The notes: a model not told the origin generated them from the sequence alone. DNA of 19,020 nucleotides from JAMIFN01 sp035906235 (GCA_035906235.1 JAMIFN010000051.1:1-19020); one strand, 5' to 3'; counted from the first letter of the stretch, positions 6,879 through 15,250 are shown. Translations and numbers: made by a program.

Positions 6879-7916
6879 TTATGCCGCTTTGAGCAAACCG
6901 CGTTCACGCGCCATGGTCATGGCGGTGTCGTCGATCAGGTCTTCTTGGCCGCCAACGAATTTTTTCTCGGCCAGTTTCAGCAGAATGTCGCGGGCGGGTA
7001 CGCCGTATTTTTTCTCGGCGCGTTTGGCAAACAGCAAGAATGAGCCGTACACGCCCGCGTAGCCCAGAGTCAGGGCGTCGCGGTCGATGCGGATGGGGAA
7101 GTCCATCATGGGTACGACCAGGTCTTCGGCCACATCTTGGATTTTGAACACATCCACACCGGTTTCGATGCCGTAACGGGCGCAGACGGCCACAAACACT
7201 TCCATGGGCGTATTGCCCGCGCCAGCGCCTAGGCCAGCCGTGGCCGCGTCGATACGGGTTGCGCCGCATTCAATGGCTTGCAGCGAATTGGCAATGCCCA
7301 TGGCCAAATTGTGGTGGCTGTGAAAGCCCAGCTCGGTTTCGGGTTTGATGGCTTGGCGTACCGCGTCCAGGCGCACTTTCACATCTTCGGGCAGCATATA
7401 GCCGGCTGAATCGGTGACATAAATACAGTTAGCACCATAGCTTTCCATCAGCTTGGCTTGTTCGACCAGACCCTCGGGGCTGTTCATATGCGCCATCATC
7501 AAGAAGCCGACGGTGTCCATATCCAGCTTGCGTGCCAAGCTGATGTGCTGTTCGCTCACATCGGCCTCGGTGCAGTGGGTGGCCACACGGATGGTGTGCA
7601 CGCCCAGCTCTTTGGCGCGTTGCAGGTGCTCAACCGTACCAATGCCAGGCAGCAGCAGGGCGGAGACCTTGGCTTTTTTCATCAGCGGGATGACGGCGCT
7701 TAAATACTCTTCGTCGCTGTGTGCGGGGAAACCGTAATTGAGCGAAGCGCCGCCTAAGCCGTCACCGTGGGTGATTTCGATCAGGGGCATGCCAGCGTCG
7801 TCTAGGCCGCAGGCAATGGCTTTCATATCGTCCAAGCTGATTAAGTGTTGCTTGGGGTGCATGCCATCGCGCAGGGTCATGTCATGCAAGGTAATTTTTT
7901 TGCCTTTGAGATTCAT
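6879..7916 (-). CDS. mhpE: 4-hydroxy-2-oxovalerate aldolase
   Basis: The product has 345 residues, the usual length for the MhpE/BphI/DmpG family. It cleaves 4-hydroxy-2-oxovalerate to pyruvate and acetaldehyde, the penultimate step of meta-cleavage pathways for aromatic compounds. The N-terminal HDMTLRDGMHPKQH puts Arg16, Asp17 and His20 at the positions known for the catalytic residues of BphI. LGFHSHHNLAMGIANS supplies the metal-binding histidines, and ATAGLGAGAGNTPMEVF and KKFVGGQEDLIDDTA are further family motifs. A ribosome site GGAGTG lies just before the ATG. The dehydrogenase partner gene lies upstream on the same strand, separated by a small unknown gene. Orthologues are called bphI, dmpG or mhpE depending on pathway, and I cannot tell the substrate range from sequence. 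Confidence 0.93.
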   Translation of the reverse strand: MNLKGKKITLHDMTLRDGMHPKQHLISLDDMKAIACGLDDAGMPLIEITHGDGLGGASLNYGFPAHSDEEYLSAVIPLMKKAKVSALLLPGIGTVEHLQRAKELGVHTIRVATHCTEADVSEQHISLARKLDMDTVGFLMMAHMNSPEGLVEQAKLMESYGANCIYVTDSAGYMLPEDVKVRLDAVRQAIKPETELGFHSHHNLAMGIANSLQAIECGATRIDAATAGLGAGAGNTPMEVFVAVCARYGIETGVDVFKIQDVAEDLVVPMMDFPIRIDRDALTLGYAGVYGSFLLFAKRAEKKYGVPARDILLKLAEKKFVGGQEDLIDDTAMTMARERGLLKAA

Positions 7917-7960
7917 CGTATCACTCCAAAATCATGTAAAACGGGCGTTTCAATCGGGGG

Positions 7961-8281
7961 TCAAGACTTGAAAACAACCCAAGCCGCACGCTCACCAGCG
8001 AGGATGCTGATATCGGCTTGCAGCTTCAAATTAGCCATGACAACCAGCACCGCATTGCGCACAAAAACGGTGACATCGCCAGCGTTATAGCCTGTGAACA
8101 AACCCATCACCACGCCTTTTGGCATGGTATCTTTTAAACCCGAGCTATTGGTATGTTGGCGGTGCAGGCCGGCTTTTGTCATATCGGTGTAAACCGCTTC
8201 GTACTTATTTTCGTCCCATGCTTTAAGAACAAAATGCACCTGTACCAGGTAAGAGATCAGCTCGGGGTTTTGCTCGGCCAT
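7961..8281 (-). CDS. Hypothetical protein between mhpF and mhpE (106 residues)
   Basis: The product has 106 residues and I do not recognise its family. It starts MAEQNPELISYLVQVHFVLK and ends AGERAAWVVFKS. It has no signal peptide, and no hydrophobic stretch clearly long enough for a membrane helix. Strand-like stretches (YLVQVHFVL, VVMGLFTG, VTVFVRNAVLVVMA) alternate with helix-like ones, suggesting a small alpha/beta domain. The gene sits 53 bases after mhpF and 44 bases before mhpE on the same strand, so it is probably co-transcribed with them. No clear ribosome site precedes the ATG. Its placement suggests a role tied to the aldolase-dehydrogenase pair, but that is inference only. Confidence 0.65.
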   Translation of the reverse strand: MAEQNPELISYLVQVHFVLKAWDENKYEAVYTDMTKAGLHRQHTNSSGLKDTMPKGVVMGLFTGYNAGDVTVFVRNAVLVVMANLKLQADISILAGERAAWVVFKS

Positions 8282-8334
8282 GGTGGTCTGGATGTATGAA
8301 GAGGGCTAAAGGAAGGTAAGGCGCAGCAGTAGCG

Positions 8335-9252
8335 TTAAGCCGCCACTGTGGGCTTGAGCGTCAGGCGACCAGCAAGCATTTCTTCGGCAAACATTTCCGC
8401 TGTGCGTGCAGCCGCGGCAGTCATGATGTCGAGGTTGCCAGCGTATTTGGGCAGGTAGTCGCCCAAGCCTTCAACTTCCATGTAGATCGAGACTTTTTTG
8501 CCTTCAAACACGGGGCCGTTCACCAGCTTGTAGCCGGGCACATACTTTTGCACATCGGCAATCATGTCATGCACCGATTTGGTGATGGCCGCTTGATCAG
8601 GCTCATCCTCGCACAGGCAATGGATGGTGTCGCGCATCATCAAAGGGGGCTCGGCGGGGTTGATGATGATGATGGCTTTGCCTTGCTTGGCGCCGCCCAC
8701 AGCTTCGACCGCGCCCGCAGTGGTGCGGGTGAATTCATCGATGTTCTTGCGCGTACCAGGGCCGACCGATTTGCTCGATACCGTGGCGACGATTTCGCCA
8801 TAAGCCACAGGCTGCACACGCGATACGGCGTTCACCATAGGAATGGTGGCCTGGCCGCCGCAGGTGACCATATTCACATTCATTTCGCCCGTGCCTACAT
8901 GGTCTTTCAAATTGACGGGGGGCACGCAGAAGGGGCCAATCGCAGCGGGAGTCAAGTCGATCATCAGCACGCCCAGCTCATTCAATTTGCGGCTGTTTTC
9001 AGCGTGTACATAGGCGCTGGTGGCGTCAAAGGCGATTTGTACGCCGTCTGCCAAGACATGGGGCAGCAGGCCGTCAACGCCTTCGGCCGTGGTTTTGATA
9101 CCCATTTCGCGCGCGCGTTTCAGGCCGTCAGAATTGGGGTCGATGCCCACCATCCATACGGGTTCGAGCACGGGGCTGCGTTGCAGCTTAGCCAAAAGGT
9201 CGGTGCCGATATTGCCTGGGCCAATCAAGGCGCATTTAATTTTCTGGGTCAT
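8335..9252 (-). CDS. mhpF: Acetaldehyde dehydrogenase (acetylating)
   Basis: The product has 305 residues. It oxidises acetaldehyde to acetyl-CoA with NAD+ and CoA. In this family it forms a channelling complex with the aldolase encoded downstream. The Rossmann motif CALIGPGNIGTDLL lies near residues 7-20, and the catalytic cysteine is Cys131 in NMVTCGGQATIPMV, the same number as in BphJ. Further motifs are DLTPAAIGPFCVPPVNL and SSKSVGPGTRKNIDEFT. An in-frame extension to 9348 exists. I prefer the ATG at 9252 because it is preceded by a purine-rich AGAGAGAGAAAA site and because MTQKIKCALIGPGNIG is the normal N-terminus. No other meta-pathway gene (hydratase, dioxygenase) is in the window. Confidence 0.93.
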   Translation of the reverse strand: MTQKIKCALIGPGNIGTDLLAKLQRSPVLEPVWMVGIDPNSDGLKRAREMGIKTTAEGVDGLLPHVLADGVQIAFDATSAYVHAENSRKLNELGVLMIDLTPAAIGPFCVPPVNLKDHVGTGEMNVNMVTCGGQATIPMVNAVSRVQPVAYGEIVATVSSKSVGPGTRKNIDEFTRTTAGAVEAVGGAKQGKAIIIINPAEPPLMMRDTIHCLCEDEPDQAAITKSVHDMIADVQKYVPGYKLVNGPVFEGKKVSIYMEVEGLGDYLPKYAGNLDIMTAAAARTAEMFAEEMLAGRLTLKPTVAA

Positions 9253-9294
9253 TTTTCTCTCTCTTGCCTGCTGATAAAAATCTTCAAGTCTTTC

Positions 9295-9303
9295 ATTATC
9301 GCA
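9295..9303 (-). promoter_or_regulatory. Candidate extended -10 promoter element for mhpF
   Basis: On the minus strand TGCGATAAT lies 42 bases before the mhpF start codon. This is TG-N-GATAAT, close to the extended -10 consensus. No good -35 hexamer is seen at 16-18 bases. The element lies between the icd terminator and mhpF, as expected for a promoter of an mhpF-orf-mhpE unit. Confidence 0.35.
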
Positions 9304-9375
9304 TTTTGCCCTGACTGAGTATGAAATGGGCTTGCATGGTCTTGTCATGGGTTTTTCTGCGCCAAGCTAAAGCCC

Positions 9376-9401
9376 GCAAAAAAGCCGCCCGCAGGCGGCT
9401 T
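9376..9401 (-). terminator. Rho-independent terminator of icd
   Basis: Read on the minus strand, AAGCCGCC (9401-9394), a four-base loop, then GGCGGCTT (9389-9382) run straight into a T-tract (TTTTT). It starts about 20 bases after the icd stop codon and separates the maeB-icd transcript from the mhpF unit. Confidence 0.9.
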
Positions 9402-9421
9402 GGCTACAGATGCAGTCAATC

Positions 9422-10678
9422 TTACATCTGCGCAATCATGACATTGCCAAATTCTGAGCAAGACACTTGGGTCGCGCTGTCCATCAGACGGGCGAAGTCG
9501 TAGGTGACCTTTTTGCTCAAAATGGCTTTTTCCATGGCGCTGATGATGAGGTCAGCCGCTTCAGTCCAGCCCATATGGCGCAGCATCATTTCGGCAGACA
9601 AGATTTCTGAACCGGGGTTCACATAGTCTTTGCCTGCGTATTTGGGTGCCGTGCCGTGGGTGGCTTCAAACATGGCGATAGAGTCGCTCAGGTTCGCACC
9701 TGGGGCAATACCGATACCACCAACTTGCGCGGCCAGCGCGTCGCTGATGTAGTCGCCGTTCAAGTTCAAAGTTGCAATGACGCTGTACTCGGCTGGGCGC
9801 AAAATAATTTGCTGCAAGAAGGCATCAGCGATGCTGTCTTTGACGATGATTTCTTTGCCCGTTTTGGGGTTTTTGAACGCACACCATGGGCCGCCGTCGA
9901 TGAGTTGTGCGCCAAATTCTTTTTGCGCCAAGGCGTAAGCCCAGTCACGGAAGCCACCTTCGGTGAACTTCATGATATTGCCTTTGTGCACGATGGTGAC
10001 AGAGGGTTTGTCATTGTCGATGGCGTACTGGATGGCTTTGCGCACCAGGCGTTCGGTGCCCTCGCGCGAGACGGGCTTGATGCCTATGCCCGAAGTATTG
10101 GGAAAGCGGATTTTCTTCACACCAAAATCGTCTTGCAAAATTTTGATGAGTTTTTTGGCGTTTTCGCTCTCGGCTTCAAACTCCACACCCGCGTAAATGT
10201 CTTCACTGTTTTCACGGAAGATCACCATATCGACTTTTTCGGGTGATTTCACAGGTGAAGGTACGCCATCAAAGTACTGCACGGGGCGCAGGCACACATA
10301 CAGATCGAGCTCTTGACGCAGCGCCACATTCAGTGAGCGAATACCGCCGCCTACGGGCGTGGTCAGTGGGCCTTTGATGGAGACCACATAGTCGCGCAGC
10401 ACTTCCATGGTTTCAGTGGGCAGCCAAGTGTCTTTGTCATACACCTTGGTGGATTTTTCGCCGGCATAGACTTCCATCCAATGGATTTTTTTCGCACCGC
10501 CATAGGCTTTGGCCACGGCTGCATCTACCACTTTGAGCATCACAGGGGTGATGTCCACGCCCGTGCCGTCACCTTCGATAAAGGGGATGATGGGTTCGTT
10601 AGGCACATTCAAAGAGAAATCTGCATTAACGGTAATTTTGCTGCCGCTGGTGGGCACTTGGATGTGTTGATAGCTCAT
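9422..10678 (-). CDS. icd: Isocitrate dehydrogenase, NADP-dependent
   Basis: The product has 418 residues, close to the 416 of the E. coli enzyme. It converts isocitrate to 2-oxoglutarate and CO2 in the TCA cycle. FIEGDGTGVDITP is the N-terminal motif. GGGIRSLNVALRQ contains Ser115, equivalent to the Ser113 that AceK phosphorylates in E. coli. RENSEDIYAGVEFEAESE, RFPNTSGIGIKPVSREGTER and GDYISDALAAQVGGIG are further family signatures. ATHGTAPKYAGKDYVNPGSE holds the Lys-Tyr pair that selects NADP in the bacterial enzyme. The gene follows maeB by 92 bases on the same strand and ends in a strong terminator. The phosphorylatable serine implies possible control at the glyoxylate branch point, although AceK itself is not in the window. 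Confidence 0.97.
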   Translation of the reverse strand: MSYQHIQVPTSGSKITVNADFSLNVPNEPIIPFIEGDGTGVDITPVMLKVVDAAVAKAYGGAKKIHWMEVYAGEKSTKVYDKDTWLPTETMEVLRDYVVSIKGPLTTPVGGGIRSLNVALRQELDLYVCLRPVQYFDGVPSPVKSPEKVDMVIFRENSEDIYAGVEFEAESENAKKLIKILQDDFGVKKIRFPNTSGIGIKPVSREGTERLVRKAIQYAIDNDKPSVTIVHKGNIMKFTEGGFRDWAYALAQKEFGAQLIDGGPWCAFKNPKTGKEIIVKDSIADAFLQQIILRPAEYSVIATLNLNGDYISDALAAQVGGIGIAPGANLSDSIAMFEATHGTAPKYAGKDYVNPGSEILSAEMMLRHMGWTEAADLIISAMEKAILSKKVTYDFARLMDSATQVSCSEFGNVMIAQM

Positions 10679-10716
10679 GGCAAATCTTTCACTTTTTTAA
10701 GGCTGAGGTGGGTAAA

Positions 10717-10732
10717 TGCGCCCAAAGGCGCA
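10717..10732. other. Small hairpin in the maeB-icd gap
   Basis: TGCGCC (10717-10722) and GGCGCA (10727-10732) form a perfect 6-bp stem with a CAAA loop. On the minus strand it is followed only by ATTTACC, so it is not a convincing terminator. It could be a processing or attenuating hairpin, or chance. Confidence 0.3.
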
Positions 10733-10770
10733 CGAGAGGAAACAAAGGATTTTAAAGGATGGCTAGCTGC

Positions 10771-13125
10771 TTATGCGCTTTTCGCAACATTGGCATCGGC
10801 TACGGCAATGGCGCTCATATTGACGATGCGGCGCACGGTGGCGCTAGGCGTCAAAACATGCACGGGCGCGGCGCAACCCAACAAAATCGGACCCACGGCA
10901 ACATTGCCGCCAGCGGCGATTTTGAGCAGGTTGTAGGAAATATTGGCCGCATCCAGATTGGGCATCACCAGCAAATTGGCCTCGCCTTCTAGCGTGCTGT
11001 TCGGCATCAGGCCTTTGCGGTAGGCGGGATTGAGGGCGGTGTCGCCATGCATCTCGCCATCAACTTCGAGCCAGGGCGCGTGCTCTTGCAGTAGCTTGAG
11101 CACGGCGCGCATTTTCACGGCCGAAGGCTGGTCGCTGACGCCAAAATTGCTGTGCGAGAGCAGCGCCACTTTGGGTTTGATGCCAAAGCGTTGCACCTCT
11201 TCCGCCGCCATGATGGTGATGGCGCACAGCTGCTCAGCGCTCGGGTCGTAATTGACATGGGTGTCGACGATAAACACTTGGCGCCCGGGCAAAATCAGCG
11301 CATTCATGCAGGCATAGACCTCGGCCGCAGCGCCCAGTGCTGCTAGCTGCGGTTGCGGGCGTTTGCCGATGACCTGGTCGATGTATTTCAGGTGCAAATG
11401 GGTATTGCCCCAAGTGCCGCAAATCAGGCCATCGACTTGCCCCGTGTGCAGCATCATGGCGCCGATGAGCGAGAGGCGGCGGCGCATTTCGATTTTGGCC
11501 AGCTGCACCGTCACGCCCTTGCGCTCGGTCATGCGGTGGTAGCTTTGCCAAAACTCGCGGTAGCGCTCGTCTTGCTCGACATTGACGACATCGTAGTCGC
11601 GTCCTTCTTCTAGGCGCAAACCAAATTTTTGGATGCGCTGGGCGATGATGCTTGGGCGCCCAATCAGGGTGGGGCGGGCGATTTTTTCGTCCGAGACGAT
11701 TTGCGCCGCACGCAGCACGCGCTCTTCTTCGCCCTCGCTATAGCAAATGCGTTTTTTCGCCGCTTTTTTGGCCGCAGCCACCACGGGTTTCATGGTGGTG
11801 CCGCTGGCGTACACAAAGGCTTGCAGGTGCTCGATATAGGCTTCCATATCGGCTATGGGGCGCTGCGCGACACCGCTTTCAGCCGCTGCCTGCGCCACGG
11901 CGGGCGCGATTTTCACCATCAAACGCGGGTCAAATGGCTTAGGGATGAGGTATTCGGGGCCAAAGTGCAGGGCTTCGCCCGCATAAGCGGCAGCCACTAC
12001 CTCGTTTTGCTCGGCCTGTGCCAGCTCGGCGATGGCGTGAACAGCGGCCACTTCCATCTCCATGGTGATGGTAGTCGCCCCAGAGTCGAGCGCGCCCCTA
12101 AAGATATAGGGGAAGCACAGCACATTGTTGACCTGGTTGGGGTAGTCTGAACGCCCCGTGGCAATCAGCGCATCGCTGCGCACCGCCTGCACCTCTTCGG
12201 GCATGATTTCGGGCGTGGGATTGGCCAAGCCCAAAATCAATGGGTTGGCCGCCATGACTTTGACCATATCGCGGCTCACCACGCCGGCGCTAGATAAGCC
12301 CAAAAATACATCGGCGCCCTGCATGCAATCGGCCAGCGTCACTTCGCTGCCGCCTTGGATAAAGTAGGCTTTATCGGCATCCAAACTGTCTTTGCGGCGT
12401 TCGTGTATCAGGCCTTTGCTGTCGCAGACCCAGATGTTCTCGCGCTTCATGCCCAGTTTGATCAGCAGGTGCAAGCAAGCTTGCGCCGCCGCGCCGGCGC
12501 CACTGGCGACCAGCTTGACCTTGGCCATGTCTTTGCCTTGCACCTTCAGGCCGTTGAGCACCGCAGCGCCGACCACAATGGCGGTGCCGTGTTGGTCGTC
12601 ATGAAAAACGGGGATGCCCATGCGCTCGCGCAGCTTGCGTTCGATGTAAAAACAATCTGGCGCTTTGATGTCTTCGAGGTTGATGCCGCCAAAAGTCGGC
12701 TCCAGCGCGGCGATGATTTCGATCAGCTTGTCGGGGTCTTTCTCGTTGACCTCGATGTCAAACACATCAATGCCCGAGAATTTTTTGAACAAAACGCCCT
12801 TGCCCTCCATCACAGGCTTGCCTGCCAGGGGGCCGATATCGCCCAAGCCCAGCACCGCCGTGCCATTGGTGATAACCGCCACCAAATTGCCTTTGCTGGT
12901 GTATTTATAGGCTGCGGCGGGGTCTTTTTGAATTTCTTCGCAGGGCGCAGCCACGCCGGGCGAGTAGGCCAGCGCCAAATCGTATTGCGTCACCATCTGC
13001 TTGGTGGCGGCGATGGCGACTTTGCCAGGCTGGGGAAATTCGTGGTACTGCAAGGCGGCCTCGCGCAGGCGGGCGGCTTTGTCGAGGGGGGCGGCTGCGC
13101 CGCCTTTTGGGGTAGATGCGCTCAT
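10771..13125 (-). CDS. maeB: NADP-dependent malic enzyme, MaeB type (malic enzyme + phosphotransacetylase-like domain)
   Basis: The product has 784 residues and two domains. Residues 1 to about 430 are the malic enzyme, which decarboxylates malate to pyruvate. They contain AYSPGVAAPCEEI, GDIGPLAGKPVMEGKGVLFK, NLEDIKAPDCFYIE, FHDDQHGTAIVVGAAVLNG and the nucleotide-binding LVASGAGAAAQACLHLL. Residues about 450-784 resemble phosphate acetyltransferase (GLICGTWGNTHLHLKYIDQV, GEANLLVMPNLDAANISYN). In MaeB proteins this domain serves regulation by acetyl-CoA rather than catalysis. The open frame extends upstream to 13320. The ATG at 13125 (MSASTPKGGAAAP) gives the family's normal N-terminus, so the 65-codon extension is rejected. 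It lies upstream of icd on the same strand, and its 5' region faces that of the divergent 3-hydroxybutyrate dehydrogenase gene. Confidence 0.95.
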   Translation of the reverse strand: MSASTPKGGAAAPLDKAARLREAALQYHEFPQPGKVAIAATKQMVTQYDLALAYSPGVAAPCEEIQKDPAAAYKYTSKGNLVAVITNGTAVLGLGDIGPLAGKPVMEGKGVLFKKFSGIDVFDIEVNEKDPDKLIEIIAALEPTFGGINLEDIKAPDCFYIERKLRERMGIPVFHDDQHGTAIVVGAAVLNGLKVQGKDMAKVKLVASGAGAAAQACLHLLIKLGMKRENIWVCDSKGLIHERRKDSLDADKAYFIQGGSEVTLADCMQGADVFLGLSSAGVVSRDMVKVMAANPLILGLANPTPEIMPEEVQAVRSDALIATGRSDYPNQVNNVLCFPYIFRGALDSGATTITMEMEVAAVHAIAELAQAEQNEVVAAAYAGEALHFGPEYLIPKPFDPRLMVKIAPAVAQAAAESGVAQRPIADMEAYIEHLQAFVYASGTTMKPVVAAAKKAAKKRICYSEGEEERVLRAAQIVSDEKIARPTLIGRPSIIAQRIQKFGLRLEEGRDYDVVNVEQDERYREFWQSYHRMTERKGVTVQLAKIEMRRRLSLIGAMMLHTGQVDGLICGTWGNTHLHLKYIDQVIGKRPQPQLAALGAAAEVYACMNALILPGRQVFIVDTHVNYDPSAEQLCAITIMAAEEVQRFGIKPKVALLSHSNFGVSDQPSAVKMRAVLKLLQEHAPWLEVDGEMHGDTALNPAYRKGLMPNSTLEGEANLLVMPNLDAANISYNLLKIAAGGNVAVGPILLGCAAPVHVLTPSATVRRIVNMSAIAVADANVAKSA

Positions 13126-13324
13126 AGTTACTTCACACGCTAACAGCTTCTGAAACGGCTCAAAAGCAAAGCTGCCATTGTAGGCTGCGCAATATGACTG
13201 CAATTTTGCAAATCTTGCGCTGCGCTTCAGCCCCTGCTCAGATCTGTCTGTTTGGCTCACTACAATGAAATGCGCTGCAAGGGTCGGCCTCATAGGGGAT
13301 TTTTGAGTCATTTTTGGCACTTTA

Positions 13325-13363
13325 GGCCGAAAAACCTGCCTGAGCAGCTCGCATTTCTATAGC
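13325..13363 (+). repeat. Dispersed ~39-bp repeat, copy 2 (30 bases upstream of the 3-hydroxybutyrate dehydrogenase gene)
   Basis: It begins GGCCGAAAAACCTGCC, continues TGAGCAGCTCGC and ends CTATAGC. It contains the dyad CTGC-CTGA-GCAG. It has the same orientation as the downstream gene and ends 30 bases before its ATG. Confidence 0.85.
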
Positions 13364-13393
13364 AATCTCCTCATCCACAAAAGGAAAAGCAGC

Positions 13394-14182
13394 ATGTTGA
13401 CAGGTAAAACAGCTTTGGTGACAGGCTCCACCAGCGGTATCGGTTTGGGCATGGCCAAGGCATTGGCGGCGCAGGGCGCGCACATCATCCTCAACGGTTT
13501 TGGCGACCATGCAGGCCCGCAAGCCGAGGTGCAGGCGGCAGCTCAGGCTGCGGGTTTTACGATAAGCACGGGCTACCACGGCGCCGATTTATCCAAAGTG
13601 GCCGACATCGAAGCCATGATGGCCTTTGCCGAGGCAGAATTTGGCGGCGTTGATATTTTGGTCAACAACGCCGGCATTCAACACACGGCCAGCATCAGCG
13701 ATTTCCCTGCGGACAAATGGGATGCGATTTTGGCGATTAACCTGACGAGCTGCTTTCACACCACGCGCCTGGCTTTGCCCGCCATGCGCCGCAAAAACTG
13801 GGGGCGCATCGTGAATTTGGCCTCTGTGCATGGGCTGGTGGCTTCGGTCAATAAAGCAGCCTATGTAGCCGCCAAACACGGTCTTGTCGGCTTTACCAAA
13901 GTCACCGCGCTAGAAACCGCGCTCGAAGCCATCACCTGCAACGCCATTTGCCCAGGCTGGGTGCTCACGCCCTTGGTGCAAAAACAAATTGACGACCGTG
14001 GCCGTGAAGCGGGCACTGATGAAGCCAGCACCATCAAAAATATGCTGAGCGAAAAACAACCTTCGCAAGCCTTTATCCGCCCCGAAGACATCGGCGCGAT
14101 GGCCGTTTTTCTGTGTTCGCCTGCGGCCGACAATATCCGTGGCCAAAGCCTGGCGATGGACGGCGGCTGGACCGCGCAATAA
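13394..14182 (+). CDS. bdhA: 3-hydroxybutyrate dehydrogenase (short-chain dehydrogenase/reductase)
   Basis: The product has 262 residues, the usual length. It interconverts (R)-3-hydroxybutyrate and acetoacetate with NAD(H), a step in polyhydroxybutyrate use. The SDR cofactor motif TGSTSGIGLG is at residues 10-19, NNAGIQH at 91-97, and the catalytic residues are Ser144, Tyr157 and Lys161 (NLASVHGLVASVNKAAYVAAKHG region, with Asn116 in INLTS). The ending RGQSLAMDGGWTAQ is typical of this subfamily. AAGGAA at 13381-13386 is the ribosome site. The gene precedes pfkA by 44 bases on the same strand. A related SDR with another substrate cannot be excluded, but motif spacing and length favour BdhA. 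Confidence 0.85.
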   Translation: MLTGKTALVTGSTSGIGLGMAKALAAQGAHIILNGFGDHAGPQAEVQAAAQAAGFTISTGYHGADLSKVADIEAMMAFAEAEFGGVDILVNNAGIQHTASISDFPADKWDAILAINLTSCFHTTRLALPAMRRKNWGRIVNLASVHGLVASVNKAAYVAAKHGLVGFTKVTALETALEAITCNAICPGWVLTPLVQKQIDDRGREAGTDEASTIKNMLSEKQPSQAFIRPEDIGAMAVFLCSPAADNIRGQSLAMDGGWTAQ

Positions 14183-14188
14183 GCACAG

Positions 14189-14212
14189 CCGCAGCCATAG
14201 CCGCAGCCATAG
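14189..14212 (+). repeat. Two tandem copies of CCGCAGCCATAG between bdhA and pfkA
   Basis: CCGCAGCCATAG occupies 14189-14200 and 14201-14212 back to back, and a partial third unit (GCCGCAT) leads into the pfkA start. It fills most of the 44-base gap, so changes in copy number would alter the spacing of the two genes. Confidence 0.8.
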
Positions 14213-14226
14213 CCTAAGAGCCGCAT

Positions 14227-15195
14227 ATGATGAAAAAAATCGCCATCCTCACCAGCGGCGGCGACGCCCCCGGCATGAATGCTGCCATCCGCGCGGCCGT
14301 GCGCGCCTGCGCTGCCCGTGGCGTGCAAGCCGTGGGTGTACATCGGGGCTATAACGGCCTGATGGAAAACGCGCTGCAGCCCCTGGGCGCACGCGATGTC
14401 GCCAATATCTTGCAGCGCGGCGGCACCATGCTGCTGACCGCACGCAGCAAAGCCTTTATGCAGCCCGAAGGCCGCGCCCAGGCTGCGGCCCATCTGCGTG
14501 CAGCGGGGGTGGGTGGCCTGATCGTCATTGGGGGCGATGGCAGTTTTCGCGGCGCACATGCATTAGCAACTGAACATGACATCCCCGTGGTGGGCTTGCC
14601 CGGCACCATAGACAACGACATCTGGGGCACAGACCACAGCATCGGTTATTTCACCGCCATCGAAACCGCAGTAGAGGCCGTGGACAAGCTGCGCGACACG
14701 GGTGCCAGCCACGAACGCACCTTCATCATCGAAGTCATGGGGCGGCACGCCGGCCATATCGCCATGGATGTGGCGCTGGCTGGTGGTGCCGAAGATGTGC
14801 TGCTGCCCGAAAACCCGCGCAGCTGCGCCGAGGTGGTGAGCATGGTGGACGAGGCGCACAAACGCGGCAAATCCAGCGCCATCCTCATCGTCGCCGAAGG
14901 CCACCCCGGCGGTGGCGCGGCGGTGCAAGCCGCCCTGGAGCAAGCCACGGGGCAGCAAACCCGCCTGGCAGTGCTGGGACATATTCAACGCGGCGGGCGG
15001 CCTGCGGTGGGCGACCGCATTTTGGCCTCGCGCCTAGGCGTGGCAGCAGTCGATGCGCTGTTGGCAGGGCAACGCGGCGTCATGCTGGGTATGCAAAACC
15101 AGCAGATTGTGCAAGTGCCCTTGCATGAAACCTGGGAAAAACGCAAGGCCGTGGATATGGCGGCCTATGCCTGCCTGCGGGTGTTGAGTGTGTAG
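14227..15195 (+). CDS. pfkA: 6-phosphofructokinase, ATP-dependent type
   Basis: The product has 322 residues, against 320 in E. coli PfkA. It phosphorylates fructose 6-phosphate in upper glycolysis. TSGGDAPGMNAAIR is at residues 9-22, IGGDGSFRGA at 101-110, and PGTIDND at 125-131 with catalytic Asp129. EVMGRHAGHIA and LGHIQRGGRP supply substrate-binding residues. Gly after the GGD of the second motif (GGDGS, not GGDDS) indicates ATP rather than pyrophosphate as donor. The region GMNAAIRAAVRACAARG keeps both arginines that bind the effector in the E. coli enzyme, so allosteric control is plausible. Two in-frame ATGs stand side by side (14227 and 14230), and the first is used here. It probably shares a transcript with bdhA. 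Confidence 0.93.
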   Translation: MMKKIAILTSGGDAPGMNAAIRAAVRACAARGVQAVGVHRGYNGLMENALQPLGARDVANILQRGGTMLLTARSKAFMQPEGRAQAAAHLRAAGVGGLIVIGGDGSFRGAHALATEHDIPVVGLPGTIDNDIWGTDHSIGYFTAIETAVEAVDKLRDTGASHERTFIIEVMGRHAGHIAMDVALAGGAEDVLLPENPRSCAEVVSMVDEAHKRGKSSAILIVAEGHPGGGAAVQAALEQATGQQTRLAVLGHIQRGGRPAVGDRILASRLGVAAVDALLAGQRGVMLGMQNQQIVQVPLHETWEKRKAVDMAAYACLRVLSV

Positions 15196-15198
15196 GCT

Positions 15199-15220
15199 GT
15201 CGGACTGAAGTCCGATCTAC
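15199..15220. repeat. Palindromic intergenic repeat 1 (GTCGGACTGAAGTCCGATCTAC)
   Basis: TCGGAC (15200-15205) pairs with GTCCGA (15210-15215) around a TGAA loop. The form, hairpin plus a CTAC tail, is that of a widespread bacterial intergenic repeat. It lies directly after the pfkA stop codon and could also slow transcription there. Confidence 0.55.
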
Positions 15221-15250
15221 CGTAAAGAGCAGGGCATCCGCTTGGCCCTA

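Noticed and set aside
9253..9348. 32-codon N-terminal extension of the acetaldehyde dehydrogenase
   Set aside because: The Rossmann motif normally begins within about 10 residues of the start. ATG 9252 has a purine-rich site, and the extension covers the likely promoter.
9656..10246. 196-codon plus-strand frame opposite icd, and similar long plus-strand frames opposite maeB (12355-13143) and mhpF (8548-9318)
   Set aside because: These are mirror frames of highly conserved enzymes, caused by codon bias. They have no ribosome sites and no family features.
13126..13320. 65-codon N-terminal extension of MaeB
   Set aside because: The family starts near MSASTPKGG, the extension is not MaeB-like, and this stretch must also hold the maeB promoter.
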